DNA from: Amycolatopsis balhimycina FH 1894
Lineage (GTDB): Bacteria; Actinomycetota; Actinomycetes; Mycobacteriales; Pseudonocardiaceae
Reading direction: 5' to 3'
NCBI RefSeq assembly: GCF_000384295.1
Contig: NZ_KB913037.1
Coordinates: forward strand, 908,762 to 972,761
DNA: 64,000 nt
Shown: piece by piece, positions 1 through 8,904 of the stretch
Layout: each line of letters opens with the position of its first letter
Position numbering within the stretch: the stretch's first letter is position 1
Made by a program: the position numbers and the translations under genes
Notes under the pieces: generated by a model
Told to the model about the DNA's origin: nothing
The model's database searches: none
What the model saw: the letters and a program-made list of their open reading frames with translations, nothing else

Positions 1-149
1 ACCGAACGCCTCCCGGACATCCGCGCCGGATGGCGCCGATCACGATCGGGTTGAGACTAGCGGGCCCTGTACATGGTCCTCACAGGCTGTGCCCATACAC
101 TGCCGCTACCTCAGACGTGTGACACGAGCGGAACCTGGGAGGGACCGGG
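1..149. other. Upstream non-coding stretch
   Basis: No gene is supported here. It holds the upstream region of the cyclophilin gene, ending in a purine-rich ribosome-binding site (GGGAGGG, about 137-143) just before the GTG start at 150. A promoter is expected but no clear -35/-10 pair with normal spacing is seen. Confidence 0.5.
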
Positions 150-1019
150 GTGGCGACCAACCAGCAGCGCCGCGAAGCTGCGAAGCGCAAGCTCGAGCGA
201 CAGCTCGATCGCCGGAAGGAGCAGCAGAAGCGACGCCGGATGATCGGGGCTGGTGTGGTCGGTGTGGCCGTCCTCGTCGTCGCCGGCGTGGTGGTGTGGA
301 TCGTGAGCGCCAACGGCGGGGACAACACCAACGCCGCGGCGTCCTCCTCGGCCGCCCCGCCGCCCACCGACCTCCAGATCCCGACGCAGCGCACCGCGCT
401 GCCGAAGCGGTCGAAGGCGCTGCCGAACCCGACGACGTGCGACTTCAAGGCCGACACGACGGGCAAGGCGCCGAAGAAGGTGAACCTGCCCGACGGCAAG
501 AACGTCCCGTCGACCGGCACGGTGAACGTGACGCTCAAGAGCACGGCGGGCGACATCCCGCTGACGCTCGACCGGTCGCTCGCGCCCTGCGCGGTGCAGA
601 GCTTCATCAACCTCGCCAAGCAGAACTTCTACGACGGCACCATGTGCCACCGGCTCGGCACCGAGGGGCTGCAGATGCTGCAGTGCGGTGACCCGTCGGC
701 CACCGGCGACCCGACCACGGACGGCCAGGGCGGTCCGGGCTACACGATGCCGGACGAGGCGTTCCCGGAGATCAAGTACGGCCGCGGCATCATCGCCATG
801 GCGAAGACGCAGGCCCCGAACTCCGGTGGCAGCCAGTTCTTCATGGTGTACGGCGCCGCCGAACTGTCGCCGGACTACTCGGTGTTCGGCAGCATCAGCG
901 ACGAGGGTCTCAAGGTGCTCGACGCCGTCGCCAAGGCGGGCATCGCGAACCCGAACCCGCAGGACGGCACCGGGGCGCCGACCAAGCAGGTCAAGTTCAC
1001 GGGCGTCACCGTCCAGTAG
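150..1019 (+). CDS. Membrane-anchored cyclophilin-type peptidyl-prolyl cis-trans isomerase
   Basis: Cyclophilin-family prolyl isomerase of 289 residues, expected to speed proline isomerisation in proteins outside the membrane. A charged cytoplasmic N-terminus (about 1-30, Lys/Arg-rich) is followed by one hydrophobic segment (about 31-52), a Ser/Ala/Pro linker and a cyclophilin barrel from about residue 125. Barrel motifs include FINLAKQNFYDGTMCHR and NSGGSQFFMVYG, the latter carrying the conserved Gln-Phe-Phe. The GTG start is chosen because GGGAGGG lies about 7 nt upstream. In M. tuberculosis the equivalent gene (ppiB, Rv2582) also lies beside relA; here a 5-kb accessory stretch separates them. 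The family is certain, and the N-terminal anchor indicates an extracytoplasmic location. Confidence 0.93.
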   Translation: MATNQQRREAAKRKLERQLDRRKEQQKRRRMIGAGVVGVAVLVVAGVVVWIVSANGGDNTNAAASSSAAPPPTDLQIPTQRTALPKRSKALPNPTTCDFKADTTGKAPKKVNLPDGKNVPSTGTVNVTLKSTAGDIPLTLDRSLAPCAVQSFINLAKQNFYDGTMCHRLGTEGLQMLQCGDPSATGDPTTDGQGGPGYTMPDEAFPEIKYGRGIIAMAKTQAPNSGGSQFFMVYGAAELSPDYSVFGSISDEGLKVLDAVAKAGIANPNPQDGTGAPTKQVKFTGVTVQ

Positions 1020-1264
1020 TGCCGCTCCGCTTCGAGCTGAACTCCGGATCCGCTCGGCCCGGACGCCGCGATCGCGGGAATGGTCTCCTACGGCCATTTC
1101 ACCGCGATGCGGGTCCGGGCCGGGCGGGTTTGCGGGCTCGCCTTCCACCTCGACCGGCTGGCCGCGAGCACGCGGCCTGGGACAAGATCTGAACCGCACC
1201 CCCTCCCGCCCCGTGTAGAGGGCAACACCGGAGGCCCACCGGTCGCCGGGGAGAGGTGCCGACG

Positions 1265-2089
1265 ATGGTGGAAAACCCGGTTCCCGCGGTGCGCCGCGTC
1301 CTCGGGCGGGCCGGTCAGGCCGGCGCCGCCGCGGTCCTCTTCGCCGTGCTCGCCGGCGGTCCCGCACTCGCGCAGTCCGACGCTCCCCCTCCGCCGCCGG
1401 TCAAGTACTTCATCGTCCCGCACGCCGAAAACCCGGAGGACATCACGCTGTTCAAGATCGCCGAGCGGGCCCTCGGCGACGGACGGCGGTTCCCCGAGAT
1501 CTTCAAGCTGAACCAGGGCAGGCCACGGCCGGACGGGACGCCGTTCACCGACCCCGCGACGATCGAGCCCGGCCAGGTCCTGCAGCTGCCCGAAGACGCC
1601 GAGGACCCCGCCGTGCAGTTCGGGCCGCTCCCGGCGGCGGCACCGCCGGTCACTCCCCCGGTGCAACGCGTCGAAGAGCCCTCCGGCCTCGGCATCGGGC
1701 TGGCTTCGGCCGTCAGCGGCTCCGGTGGTCTCCTGACCGGCCTGCTCGCCGGGCTCTGGTGGCGACGCCGTCCGCAGCTCGTCCCGCCGCCGCCGTTCGA
1801 ACCGGCGCTGTCCTTCGAGCCGCCGATGCACGAGGAGGCCGACGACGGCTCCGGCTCGGTCAGCGGCACCCTGCCGCTGCCGATCGTCGTCCCCGAACCG
1901 CGCCCGGACGTGGTACTGCGCCCCGAGCCGATCACCGCCGAGCACTCGATCATCGTGCTCGACACCGCCGAGACCCAGGTGATCGCCGCGATCCGGCCCG
2001 GCGCGCAGTTCCGGTTCCGCTTCGAGAAGGATCCGGGCTTCGCCAACAGCTCCACCGTCCTCGTGGTCGATGAGGGCGACCGACCGTGA
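1265..2089 (+). CDS. Secreted or membrane LysM-like domain protein
   Basis: Protein of about 274 residues with a signal peptide or first membrane segment (about 15-37, ending ALAQS). A LysM-like module at about 45-115 shows the pattern IAERALGDGRRFPEIFKLN then IEPGQVLQLP. A Pro-rich linker and a second hydrophobic segment (about 142-165, GLASAVSGSGGLLTGLLAG) followed by WWRRRP lead to a Pro-rich cytoplasmic tail. LysM modules bind peptidoglycan; this divergent kind is common in actinobacterial membrane proteins of unknown role. ATG 1265 is preferred over GTG 1256 because GAGAGG ends about 8 nt upstream of it. It stands alone on the plus strand. Function beyond envelope association is not known. 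Confidence 0.75.
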   Translation: MVENPVPAVRRVLGRAGQAGAAAVLFAVLAGGPALAQSDAPPPPPVKYFIVPHAENPEDITLFKIAERALGDGRRFPEIFKLNQGRPRPDGTPFTDPATIEPGQVLQLPEDAEDPAVQFGPLPAAAPPVTPPVQRVEEPSGLGIGLASAVSGSGGLLTGLLAGLWWRRRPQLVPPPPFEPALSFEPPMHEEADDGSGSVSGTLPLPIVVPEPRPDVVLRPEPITAEHSIIVLDTAETQVIAAIRPGAQFRFRFEKDPGFANSSTVLVVDEGDRP

Positions 2090-2196
2090 CCGGCGACGTC
2101 GTGGCCCCCCGTACGCGCGAAGTCACTCTGCGCTGAACGGCTCAACCGCCGCCGGAACACTGGCCTTGGGGCCGCCGGTGCCGCGATAGTCGAACG

Positions 2197-2760
2197 ATGA
2201 CCTCGGACCCGTTCGGGACCCTGCGGAAAGCTCTGTGGATCGGCGGCGCGCCGTGGACCGGCAAGTCCACCGTCGCCCGGCTGCTGGCCGGCCGGCACGG
2301 GCTGGCGGCCTACCACGACGACGACCGGATCCGGCCGGAAACCTCACCGGCCGACGACATCCCGGCCGGCGAGCAGCTGACCGTGGCGCTGGCCGAGTTC
2401 CGGCAGCGCTTCCAGCGCGCCTTGGACGACCTGCGTGCCTGGGAGTCGCCGCGGCCGATCGTCGCCGAAGGCTGGGCGCTGCGGCCGGAACTGGTCGCAC
2501 CGCTCGTGGACTCGCCGCGCCGGATGGTCGTGCTGGTGCCGACCGAGCTGTTCCGCCAGCACCAGCTGCGGCACCGGCCGGACGAACCCGCGATCCCGCG
2601 GCAGCGGACGCGGCTGACCCGCGACCGGATGCTCGCCGCGCAGGCCGTGCGGTCGGCGCGGGAGCTCGGCATCCGCGTCATCGAGATCGACGGCAGGCTC
2701 GATCCCGCGGGCGTCACCGACGTCGTCGCCGAGCACTTCCGCGAATACCTGGACGCCTGA
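2197..2760 (+). CDS. P-loop kinase-like ATP-binding protein
   Basis: A 187-residue protein with an N-terminal Walker A motif GGAPWTGKST (about residues 14-23), followed by a short DDDR segment where shikimate- or gluconate-kinase-like enzymes bind substrate. IVAEGW (about 88-93) is a plausible Walker B-like strand. The C-terminal half is Arg-rich (RQRTRLTRDRML), as in the lid of small-molecule kinases. The layout suggests a phosphotransferase of the AAA_33/cytidylate-kinase-like superfamily with unknown substrate. It lies 107 bp downstream of the LysM gene and ends 6 bp before a convergent crotonase gene. No strong ribosome-binding site is visible, so the start is tentative. Confidence 0.7.
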   Translation: MTSDPFGTLRKALWIGGAPWTGKSTVARLLAGRHGLAAYHDDDRIRPETSPADDIPAGEQLTVALAEFRQRFQRALDDLRAWESPRPIVAEGWALRPELVAPLVDSPRRMVVLVPTELFRQHQLRHRPDEPAIPRQRTRLTRDRMLAAQAVRSARELGIRVIEIDGRLDPAGVTDVVAEHFREYLDA

Positions 2761-2765
2761 GGCCG

Positions 2766-3545
2766 TCAGCGGAAGGTGAAGCGCGGCGGGCGCCGCTCGA
2801 GGAACGCGGCGACGCCCTCCGCGTAGTCGACGCCGTGGAGGGCCTCCGAGCGGATCTCCTCGACCTCGGCGTCCGGCGTCTCCTGCCCGGCGACGATCTT
2901 TTCGATGATCCGGTTCATCCCGCGGACGGACGCCTGCGAGCGCGAGCACAGCGTCGACACGAACGCCCGCGTCGACGGTTCCAGTTCGCCGGCCGGGAAG
3001 ACGTCGTTGAGCAGCCCGATCTCCCGGGCGCGGCCCGCGCTGATCAGCTCGCCGGACAGGAGGAAGTACCTGGCGTGCGCCGGGCCGACGAGCGACACGA
3101 GCTGACGCGTCGAGCCGAAGTGGTACACGATGCCGAGCTTCGCCGGGGTGATGCCGAACCGCGCGTCTTCGGCGGCGAACCGGAAGTCGCAGGCGACCGA
3201 GATCTGGCAGCCGCCGCCGATGCAGTTGCCCTGGATCATCGCGACCGACGGCTTCCGCATCGCGGTGAGGGCGGCCACCGCGCCCTCGACGGCCTTGTCG
3301 TAGCTCGCCGCGCCTTCCGCCGTGGTCCGCAGCTCCCCGAACTCGCTGATGTCGGCGCCGGCGGAGAAGTGCTTTCCGGCGCCCGCGATCACCAGCACCT
3401 TGCGGGCCGGGTCGGCTTCCACTTCGGCCACGACGTCCGGGATCGCCGACCACATGCCGTAGGTGATCGCGTTCATCTTCTCCGGCCGGGCCAGCGTGAG
3501 CCGGGCGACCTCGCCGTCGCGCGTCAGCTCGAATCCGTCGGTCAT
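2766..3545 (-). CDS. Crotonase-superfamily protein (enoyl-CoA hydratase/isomerase-like)
   Basis: Crotonase-fold CoA enzyme of about 259 residues. The first oxyanion-hole region reads FSAGADISEF and the second IQGNCIGGGCQISVACDF. Two acidic residues that catalyse hydration in true enoyl-CoA hydratases are absent: the first glutamate position is Gln (GGGCQ) and the second is Ala (ITPAKLG). The segment FGITPAKLGIVYHFG instead resembles methylmalonyl-CoA decarboxylase YgfG, which has Thr and Tyr at these positions. A decarboxylase or other non-hydratase activity is therefore possible. ATG 3545 is preferred; GTG 3554 is an in-frame alternative. It converges on the kinase-like gene and diverges from the hydrolase at 3619. 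Confidence 0.85.
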   Translation of the reverse strand: MTDGFELTRDGEVARLTLARPEKMNAITYGMWSAIPDVVAEVEADPARKVLVIAGAGKHFSAGADISEFGELRTTAEGAASYDKAVEGAVAALTAMRKPSVAMIQGNCIGGGCQISVACDFRFAAEDARFGITPAKLGIVYHFGSTRQLVSLVGPAHARYFLLSGELISAGRAREIGLLNDVFPAGELEPSTRAFVSTLCSRSQASVRGMNRIIEKIVAGQETPDAEVEEIRSEALHGVDYAEGVAAFLERRPPRFTFR

Positions 3546-3618
3546 GTCCCGCACGATAACCGCTCGCCCTGAGCGAAACCCGCGGTGTGTGACGCGGTCG
3601 TGTCGCTAGCTTGGGGCC

Positions 3619-4452
3619 ATGGCGGCGATCGAAGTGAACGGGACGGCGTTCGGTTACGACGAAGCGGGTGAGGGGCCCGCGGTCGTGCTGCTGCACGCCG
3701 CGATCGGCGACCGGCGGATGTGGGACGCGCAGTTCACCACGCTCGCCGCCACCCACCGGGTGATCCGCTACGACCGCCGGGGCTTCGGCGAAACCGGCGG
3801 CGAAACCGGCGAACACGCCCACTACGAGGACCTGCTGGCCCTGCTCGATGCCAGGGGGATCGAGCAGGCCGCGCTGGTCGGGGCGTCGATGGGCGGGGCG
3901 TGCGCGCTGGACGCCGCCCTCGCCGTGCCGGAGCGGATCACCCGGCTCGTGCTGCTCGGCTCGGGCCTCACCGGGCACACCTGGCCGGACCACATGCAGG
4001 CGGACCTCGCGCGGCTGGCCGCCGAAGCCTTCCCGCCCGGCCGGCTCGGCGAATACCAGGCCCGGGAGCGCACCCCCGACCCGGCGGACGTGCGCGCGAT
4101 GGCGGACGCCAACCTCAGCTACCTCGTCGCCGGTCCGGAGCGCGACATCTCGGTCCTGCCGCCCGGGATGGTCGCGCTGGTGCGGGAAATGTGCGAGCAG
4201 GTGTACCGGCACGACTGGACCACTCCACAGTGGACGGAGAAGATCCCGGACACCCGGCACCGCCTGGCCGAGATCACGACACCCGCCCTGGTGGTCATCG
4301 GGAGGGCCGACGCGCTCGGCCTGGTGGAGCTTTCGCGGCACCTCGCGGAGTCGCTGCCGGGCGCGGAGCTGGTCGAACTCGCCGACACCGGCCATCTCCC
4401 CGCGATGGAACGACCGGACGAGGTCAACGCCCTGCTGAGGAAATTCCTCTAG
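3619..4452 (+). CDS. Alpha/beta hydrolase
   Basis: A 277-residue alpha/beta-hydrolase-fold enzyme. The oxyanion region is LLHAAIGDRRMW, the nucleophile elbow is LVGASMGGA (Ser at about residue 92), the acid is probably Asp in GRADALG and the base is His in TGHLPAMERP near the C-terminus. The catalytic triad therefore looks intact. Homologues act as esterases, lactonases or C-C hydrolases; substrate cannot be inferred. The gene is transcribed away from the crotonase across a 73-bp gap that must hold both promoters. The 76 bp downstream before the MarR gene contain nothing recognisable. Confidence 0.88.
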   Translation: MAAIEVNGTAFGYDEAGEGPAVVLLHAAIGDRRMWDAQFTTLAATHRVIRYDRRGFGETGGETGEHAHYEDLLALLDARGIEQAALVGASMGGACALDAALAVPERITRLVLLGSGLTGHTWPDHMQADLARLAAEAFPPGRLGEYQARERTPDPADVRAMADANLSYLVAGPERDISVLPPGMVALVREMCEQVYRHDWTTPQWTEKIPDTRHRLAEITTPALVVIGRADALGLVELSRHLAESLPGAELVELADTGHLPAMERPDEVNALLRKFL

Positions 4453-4528
4453 AACAACAGCTTCGCGGTCAGCTCACCCTCAGCGCCCGCGCTCGGGCCG
4501 AACGGCAAGCAAGTTGCGACGCGCGACA

Positions 4529-4969
4529 CTAACCGGGCTCGATCCGCTCGATCAGGTGCTCGCTCCAGCTCCGGATGCCCGCGGCCTGCTCGGGCGTGAG
4601 CTCGTCGAGGACGAGCCGGCGGATGTTGCCACCGTGCGCGAGCGTCGCGCGCTCCGCGGTACGGCGGCCTTCGCCGGTCAGCTCGATCCCGGTGCGGCGG
4701 CCGGTGGCCCCGTCCTCGATCCGCCGCACCAGCCCGCGGTTCTCCATGCGCGTCAGCAGGTGCGAGACGCGGCTCTTCTCCCAGTCGAGCGCGTCGGCCA
4801 GCTCCCCGACGCGCATCGGCCGCCGCAGTCTCACCAGCACGCTGAACTCGGCCTTCGAGATGCCGCAGGCGCGCTGCAGTCCCTGGTCGAGCTCACGGAG
4901 GACCAGGCGCTGCGCACGCATCCAGGTGTCCCAGAACTCCCACTCCGCCGGCTCCAGGGTTTCCGCCAT
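4529..4969 (-). CDS. MarR-family transcriptional regulator
   Basis: A 146-residue winged-helix regulator. Helices around AEFSVLVRL and VGELADALDWEKSRVSHLLTRME form the DNA-reading part, and GATGRRTGIELTGEG is the wing. An in-frame GTG at 5014 would start inside the operator palindromes, so ATG 4969 is chosen. The gene is divergent from the amidohydrolase at 5052. The 82 bp between them carry two copies of a 16-bp palindrome, which suggests that this protein controls both itself and its neighbour. The ligand is unknown. Confidence 0.9.
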   Translation of the reverse strand: MAETLEPAEWEFWDTWMRAQRLVLRELDQGLQRACGISKAEFSVLVRLRRPMRVGELADALDWEKSRVSHLLTRMENRGLVRRIEDGATGRRTGIELTGEGRRTAERATLAHGGNIRRLVLDELTPEQAAGIRSWSEHLIERIEPG

Positions 4970-4990
4970 GGCGGAAGCATAAGGCCCGAC

Positions 4991-5035
4991 AGTTGACGCA
5001 TCAACTCGACGCACCCTAGAGTTGATGCGTCAACT
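4991..5035. promoter_or_regulatory. Duplicated palindromic operator between marR-type and amidohydrolase genes
   Basis: Two 16-bp sites, 4991-5006 (AGTTGACGCATCAACT) and 5020-5035 (AGTTGATGCGTCAACT), are exact reverse complements of each other, and each has perfect 6-bp arms AGTTGA/TCAACT around a 4-bp centre. The centres are 29 bp apart. The position between divergent genes, one encoding a MarR protein, is typical of an autoregulated operator. A ribosome-binding site (GGAAGGG, 5039-5045) for the amidohydrolase follows at once, so bound repressor would overlap its promoter or leader. Confidence 0.8.
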
Positions 5036-5051
5036 CTAGGAAGGGAACCCA

Positions 5052-6341
5052 ATGCGAACACTGGTACGCGGCGGCATGGTGGTCAGCATGGATCCGGCGG
5101 TCGGGGACCTCCGCCGCGGTGACGTGCTCGTCGAGGACGGCCGGATCGCCGCGATCGCCCCGGTCCTCGACGCCGCCGGGGCCGAGGTCGTCGACGCCTC
5201 GGGCAAGATCGTCATGCCGGGTTTCGTGGACACCCACCGGCACACCTGGCAGACGGCGTTCCGCGGCCTCGGCGCGGACTGGACGTTCGCCCAGTACCGC
5301 GTGGCCATGCACGGCACGCTCGGGCCCCGCTACCGCCCGGAAGACGTGTACCTCGGCAACCTGCTGGGCCGGATCGAGGCGCTGGGCTCCGGCGTCACGA
5401 CCCTGCTCGACTGGTTCCACCGCGCCGACCGCCCCGAGAACGCCGACGCCGCGATCCAGGCCCTGCGGGACGCGCCCGGCCGCTCGATCTTCTGCTACGG
5501 CGCCGCGGGGCCGGACATCGCCCCGGAGATCCGGCGGGTGCGAGCCCTGCTGCCGGACGAAGGAATGGCATTGGGCCTACGGGGACCGGCGATGTCCACA
5601 ATGGACGATACCGCGGCGGATGTCGCGCTGGCGCGGGAACTCGGCCTGCGGGTGAGCCTGCACGTCCACGGCACCGGCGGCTGGCCGCACGGCGACCGGC
5701 CGATCGCCGGGATGCGGGAGCGCGGCCTGCTCGACGACCGCACCACCGTCGTGCACGGCAACGGCCTCTCCGACGACCAGCTGGCGATGCTGGCCGACGC
5801 GGGCGGCTCGGTGTCGGTCAGCCCGGACGTCGAGCTGAAGATGGGCTTCGAACCACCCGTCACCGGCCGGGCGCTGGCCGCCGGTCTCCGGCCGTCGCTG
5901 TCGATCGACGACTGCCCGTCCGCCGGCGGCGACATGTTCGCCACCATGCGCACGGCGCTGGCCGCCGAGCGCGGCGCCGTCACCACCCGGGACGTCCTCG
6001 CGTTCGCCACGATCGACGGCGCCCGGGCGTGCGGGCGCGGCGACCGGACCGGCAGCCTCACCGTCGGCAAGGACGCCGACCTGCTCCTGCTCGACGCCGA
6101 GGACCCGTCGGTCTTCCCGGTCGGCGACCCGGCCGGGAGCATCGTCAGCGCGGGTCACCCCGGCCTCGTCGACAGCGTCTTCGTCGCCGGGAAGGCGGTC
6201 AAGCGGAACGGCCGCCTGCTGGAGGTCGACCTGCCGTCGTTGCGCGCGCGGCTGCTCGAATCCCGCGACCGGATCGCCGCGGCCGCGGGCATCGCGATCG
6301 ACGGGTCGTGGCAGCCTCAGGAAGCCGACGTCACGCGGTAG
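5052..6341 (+). CDS. Amidohydrolase (cytosine deaminase/chlorohydrolase-like)
   Basis: A 429-residue metal-dependent amidohydrolase. An N-terminal beta-sandwich half ([12 protein letters not shown]) leads into the barrel with the metal motif [11 protein letters not shown] (HxH, about residues 60-62). Further ligands are His in [10 protein letters not shown] and VVHGNGL and Asp in [12 protein letters not shown]. The C-terminal [13 protein letters not shown] is the usual sandwich return. The family deaminates or dechlorinates heterocycles such as s-triazines, guanine or cytosine; the substrate is not evident. The start has GGAAGGG 7 nt upstream. Control by the divergent MarR protein is likely. 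Its last 25 bp overlap the 3' end of the convergent rel gene. Confidence 0.9.
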   Translation: MRTLVRGGMVVSMDPAVGDLRRGDVLVEDGRIAAIAPVLDAAGAEVVDASGKIVMPGFVDTHRHTWQTAFRGLGADWTFAQYRVAMHGTLGPRYRPEDVYLGNLLGRIEALGSGVTTLLDWFHRADRPENADAAIQALRDAPGRSIFCYGAAGPDIAPEIRRVRALLPDEGMALGLRGPAMSTMDDTAADVALARELGLRVSLHVHGTGGWPHGDRPIAGMRERGLLDDRTTVVHGNGLSDDQLAMLADAGGSVSVSPDVELKMGFEPPVTGRALAAGLRPSLSIDDCPSAGGDMFATMRTALAAERGAVTTRDVLAFATIDGARACGRGDRTGSLTVGKDADLLLLDAEDPSVFPVGDPAGSIVSAGHPGLVDSVFVAGKAVKRNGRLLEVDLPSLRARLLESRDRIAAAAGIAIDGSWQPQEADVTR

Positions 6342-8671
6342 ACGTCGTAGACGCCTTCCACGCCACGGACCACCTTGAGGACGTGGCCGAGGTGCTTCGG
6401 GTCGCCCATCTCGAACGAGAAGCGGCTGACCGCGACCCGGTCGCGGGACGTCGTCACCGAGGCCGACAGGATGTTGACCTTCTCGTCGGCGAGCACCTTG
6501 GTCACGTCCGAGAGGAGCCGGTGCCGGTCGAGGGCCTCGACCTGGATGGCCACCAGGAACACCGACGACGCCGAGGGCGCCCATTCGACCTCGACCAGCC
6601 GCTCGGGCTGGGACTGCAGGTCACCGGCGTTCGTGCAGTCGGTGCGGTGCACCGAGACCCCGCCACCGCGGGTCACGAAGCCGAGGATCTCGTCGCCCGG
6701 CACCGGCGTGCAGCAGCGGGCGAGCTTGGCCCAGACGTCGCTGGCGCCCTTGACCACGACACCGACGTCGTTGGAGCCGCGGCGCCGGGTCACCGTGGAC
6801 GGCGTCGCCCGCTCGGCGAGCTCCTCCTCCGCCGCGTCGACCCCGCCGATCAGCGCAACCAGCCGCTGAACGACGTGCTTCGCGCTGGTGTGGCCTTCGC
6901 CGACCGCCGCGTACAGCGACGAAATGTCGGCGTGGCGCAGCTCGGTGGCGACCGCGCCCATCGACTCCGCGGAGACCAGCCGCTGGATCGGCAGGCCGAC
7001 CTTGCGGATCTCCTTGGTGATGGCTTCCTTGCCGCTTTCGATCGCCTCGTCACGGCGTTCCTTGGCGAACCACTGCCGGATCTTCGCGCGGGCCTTCGGC
7101 GATCCGGCGAACGACAGCCAGTCACGCGACGGCCCGGCGTTCTCCGCCTTCGACGTGAAGATCTCGACGGACTCGCCGTTCTCGAGCTTCCGTTCGAGCG
7201 CCACCAGCCTGCCGTTGACGCGGGCGCCGATGCAGCGGTGGCCGACCTCGGTGTGCACGGCGTAGGCGAAGTCGACCGGCGTCGAGTCGACCGGCAGCGT
7301 GACCACGTCACCCTTCGGCGTGAACACGAAGATCTCGCGCGCGGCCAGCTCGTAGCGCAGCGACTCGAGGAAGTCGCCCGGGTCCGCCGCCTCCCGCTGC
7401 CAGTCGAGGAGCTGGCGCATCCACGCCATTTCGTCGACGTCCACCGCGTTGCCGTTGTGGGTGCCCTTGGTCTCCTTGTACCGCCAGTGTGCGGCGATGC
7501 CGTACTCGGCGGTGCGGTGCATCTCGTAGGTGCGGATCTGCACCTCGAGGGGCTTGCCGTCCGGGCCGATCACGGTGGTGTGCAGCGACTGGTAGACGCC
7601 GAACCGCGGCTGGGCGATGTAGTCCTTGAACCGGCCGGGCACCGGCTGCCACAGCGCGTGCACGACGCCCATCGCCGCGTAGCAGTCGCGGACGTCCTCG
7701 ACCAGGATCCGCACGCCGACCAGGTCGTGGATGTCGTCCAGGTCGCGGCCGCGGACGATCATCTTCTGGTGGATCGAGTAGTAGTGCTTCGGCCGGCCTT
7801 CGACCTTCGCGGTGATCCGCGACGAGACGAGGTTGCTGGTCAGTTCGACGATCACCGACCGCAGGTAGATGTCGCGCGACGGCGCGCGGTCGGCGACCAG
7901 CCGCACGATCTCGTCGTACTTCTTCGGCTGCAGGATGGCGAACGCCAGGTCCTCCAGCTCCCACTTCACCGTGGCCATGCCGAGCCGGTGGGCCAGCGGC
8001 GCGAGCACCTCGAGCGTCTCGCGGGCCTTGCGGGCCTGCTTCTCCGGCGGCAGGAACCGCATGGTGCGCATGTTGTGCAGCCGGTCGGCGAGCTTGACGA
8101 CCAGCACGCGGGGGTCCTTGGCCATCGCGATGACCATCTTGCGGATGGTCTCGGCCTCGGCGGACGTGCCGAGCTTGACCTTGTCCAGCTTAGTGACGCC
8201 GTCGACCAGCTCGGCGACCTTCTCGCCGAAGTCGGCCTTCAGGCTCTCGACGGCGTAGCCGGTGTCCTCGACCGTGTCGTGCAGCAGCGCCGCGACGAGC
8301 GTGGTCGTGTCCATGCCCAGCTCGGCGAGGATGGTGGCGACGGCCAGGGGGTGGGTGATGTAGGGGTCACCGGACTTGCGCCGCTGGTCGCGGTGCAGTT
8401 CCTCGGCGACGTCGTAGGCGCGCTGCAGCAGTCCGAGGTCGGCGTTCGGGTGGAGCTCGCGGTGGATGACGGCCAGGGGTTCGAGGACCTGCTTGACCGG
8501 GGCGGCGCGCTGCGCGGTGATCCGCCGGGCGAGGCGCGCCCGGACCCGCCGGGTGGCGGACGGATTCGGCGCCGCGCCGTTCGGCTTCGGCGGCGCGGGC
8601 TGTGCCGCCGCCTGCCCGTTCTGCTGGGCGCCCTGCTTCGCGGGCACCGCGGCGTCGAGCTCCTGGCTCAC
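6317..8671 (-). CDS. rel: Bifunctional (p)ppGpp synthetase/hydrolase RelA/SpoT
   Basis: Stringent-response enzyme of 784 residues that makes and degrades (p)ppGpp. In order: a disordered Ala/Pro N-terminus; HD hydrolase domain with [11 protein letters not shown]; RelA/SpoT synthetase domain with [21 protein letters not shown] and [15 protein letters not shown] domain ([11 protein letters not shown]); the helical/zinc-finger region with [13 protein letters not shown]; and a C-terminal ACT domain. Both catalytic centres appear intact, as expected for the single Rel of most actinomycetes. GTG 8671 is chosen over an upstream GTG at 8707 because AGGAGG sits 5 nt before it. Its neighbours apt, secF and secD match the M. 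tuberculosis order. Confidence 0.96.
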   Translation of the reverse strand: MSQELDAAVPAKQGAQQNGQAAAQPAPPKPNGAAPNPSATRRVRARLARRITAQRAAPVKQVLEPLAVIHRELHPNADLGLLQRAYDVAEELHRDQRRKSGDPYITHPLAVATILAELGMDTTTLVAALLHDTVEDTGYAVESLKADFGEKVAELVDGVTKLDKVKLGTSAEAETIRKMVIAMAKDPRVLVVKLADRLHNMRTMRFLPPEKQARKARETLEVLAPLAHRLGMATVKWELEDLAFAILQPKKYDEIVRLVADRAPSRDIYLRSVIVELTSNLVSSRITAKVEGRPKHYYSIHQKMIVRGRDLDDIHDLVGVRILVEDVRDCYAAMGVVHALWQPVPGRFKDYIAQPRFGVYQSLHTTVIGPDGKPLEVQIRTYEMHRTAEYGIAAHWRYKETKGTHNGNAVDVDEMAWMRQLLDWQREAADPGDFLESLRYELAAREIFVFTPKGDVVTLPVDSTPVDFAYAVHTEVGHRCIGARVNGRLVALERKLENGESVEIFTSKAENAGPSRDWLSFAGSPKARAKIRQWFAKERRDEAIESGKEAITKEIRKVGLPIQRLVSAESMGAVATELRHADISSLYAAVGEGHTSAKHVVQRLVALIGGVDAAEEELAERATPSTVTRRRGSNDVGVVVKGASDVWAKLARCCTPVPGDEILGFVTRGGGVSVHRTDCTNAGDLQSQPERLVEVEWAPSASSVFLVAIQVEALDRHRLLSDVTKVLADEKVNILSASVTTSRDRVAVSRFSFEMGDPKHLGHVLKVVRGVEGVYDVYRVTSAS

Positions 8672-8783
8672 CCGCACCTCCTGCTGCTCGTGCGGCCTTC
8701 GGACCACCAGGGTAGCCGCTGCACCTCGCGGCCCTCCCGGGTGCGCCCGTTCAGGGGGTTCCCCAGCCCCGGACCAGCCGGAA

Positions 8784-8898
8784 CCCGCGTGATCCGGGCC
8801 GTGACCCGCGTGATCCGGGCCGTAACTGACGTGATGGGGGCCGTAACTCGCGAGTTACGGCCCCCATCACGCGAGATCGGTTTCCGATCACGCGAGTT
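8784..8898. repeat. Inverted short-repeat array (ACTCGCGTGATC family), locus 1
   Basis: Between rel and apt, forward copies of (C)CGCGTGATC at about 8785-8815 are followed by a perfect 42-bp palindrome at 8830-8871 (arms of 21 bp meeting at CTCGCGAG), then reversed copies ATCACGCGAG at about 8867-8875 and 8887-8896. The same units recur at 35.73-35.88 kb. The array could fold into a long hairpin and stop transcription running leftward from apt towards rel. It may instead be a dispersed genomic repeat. Confidence 0.85.
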
Positions 8899-8904
8899 AC
8901 GGGT

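Noticed and set aside
2344..4395. Long minus-strand frame opposite the hydrolase and kinase-like genes
   Set aside because: Composition is Arg/Gly-rich and it overlaps three supported genes in another frame.
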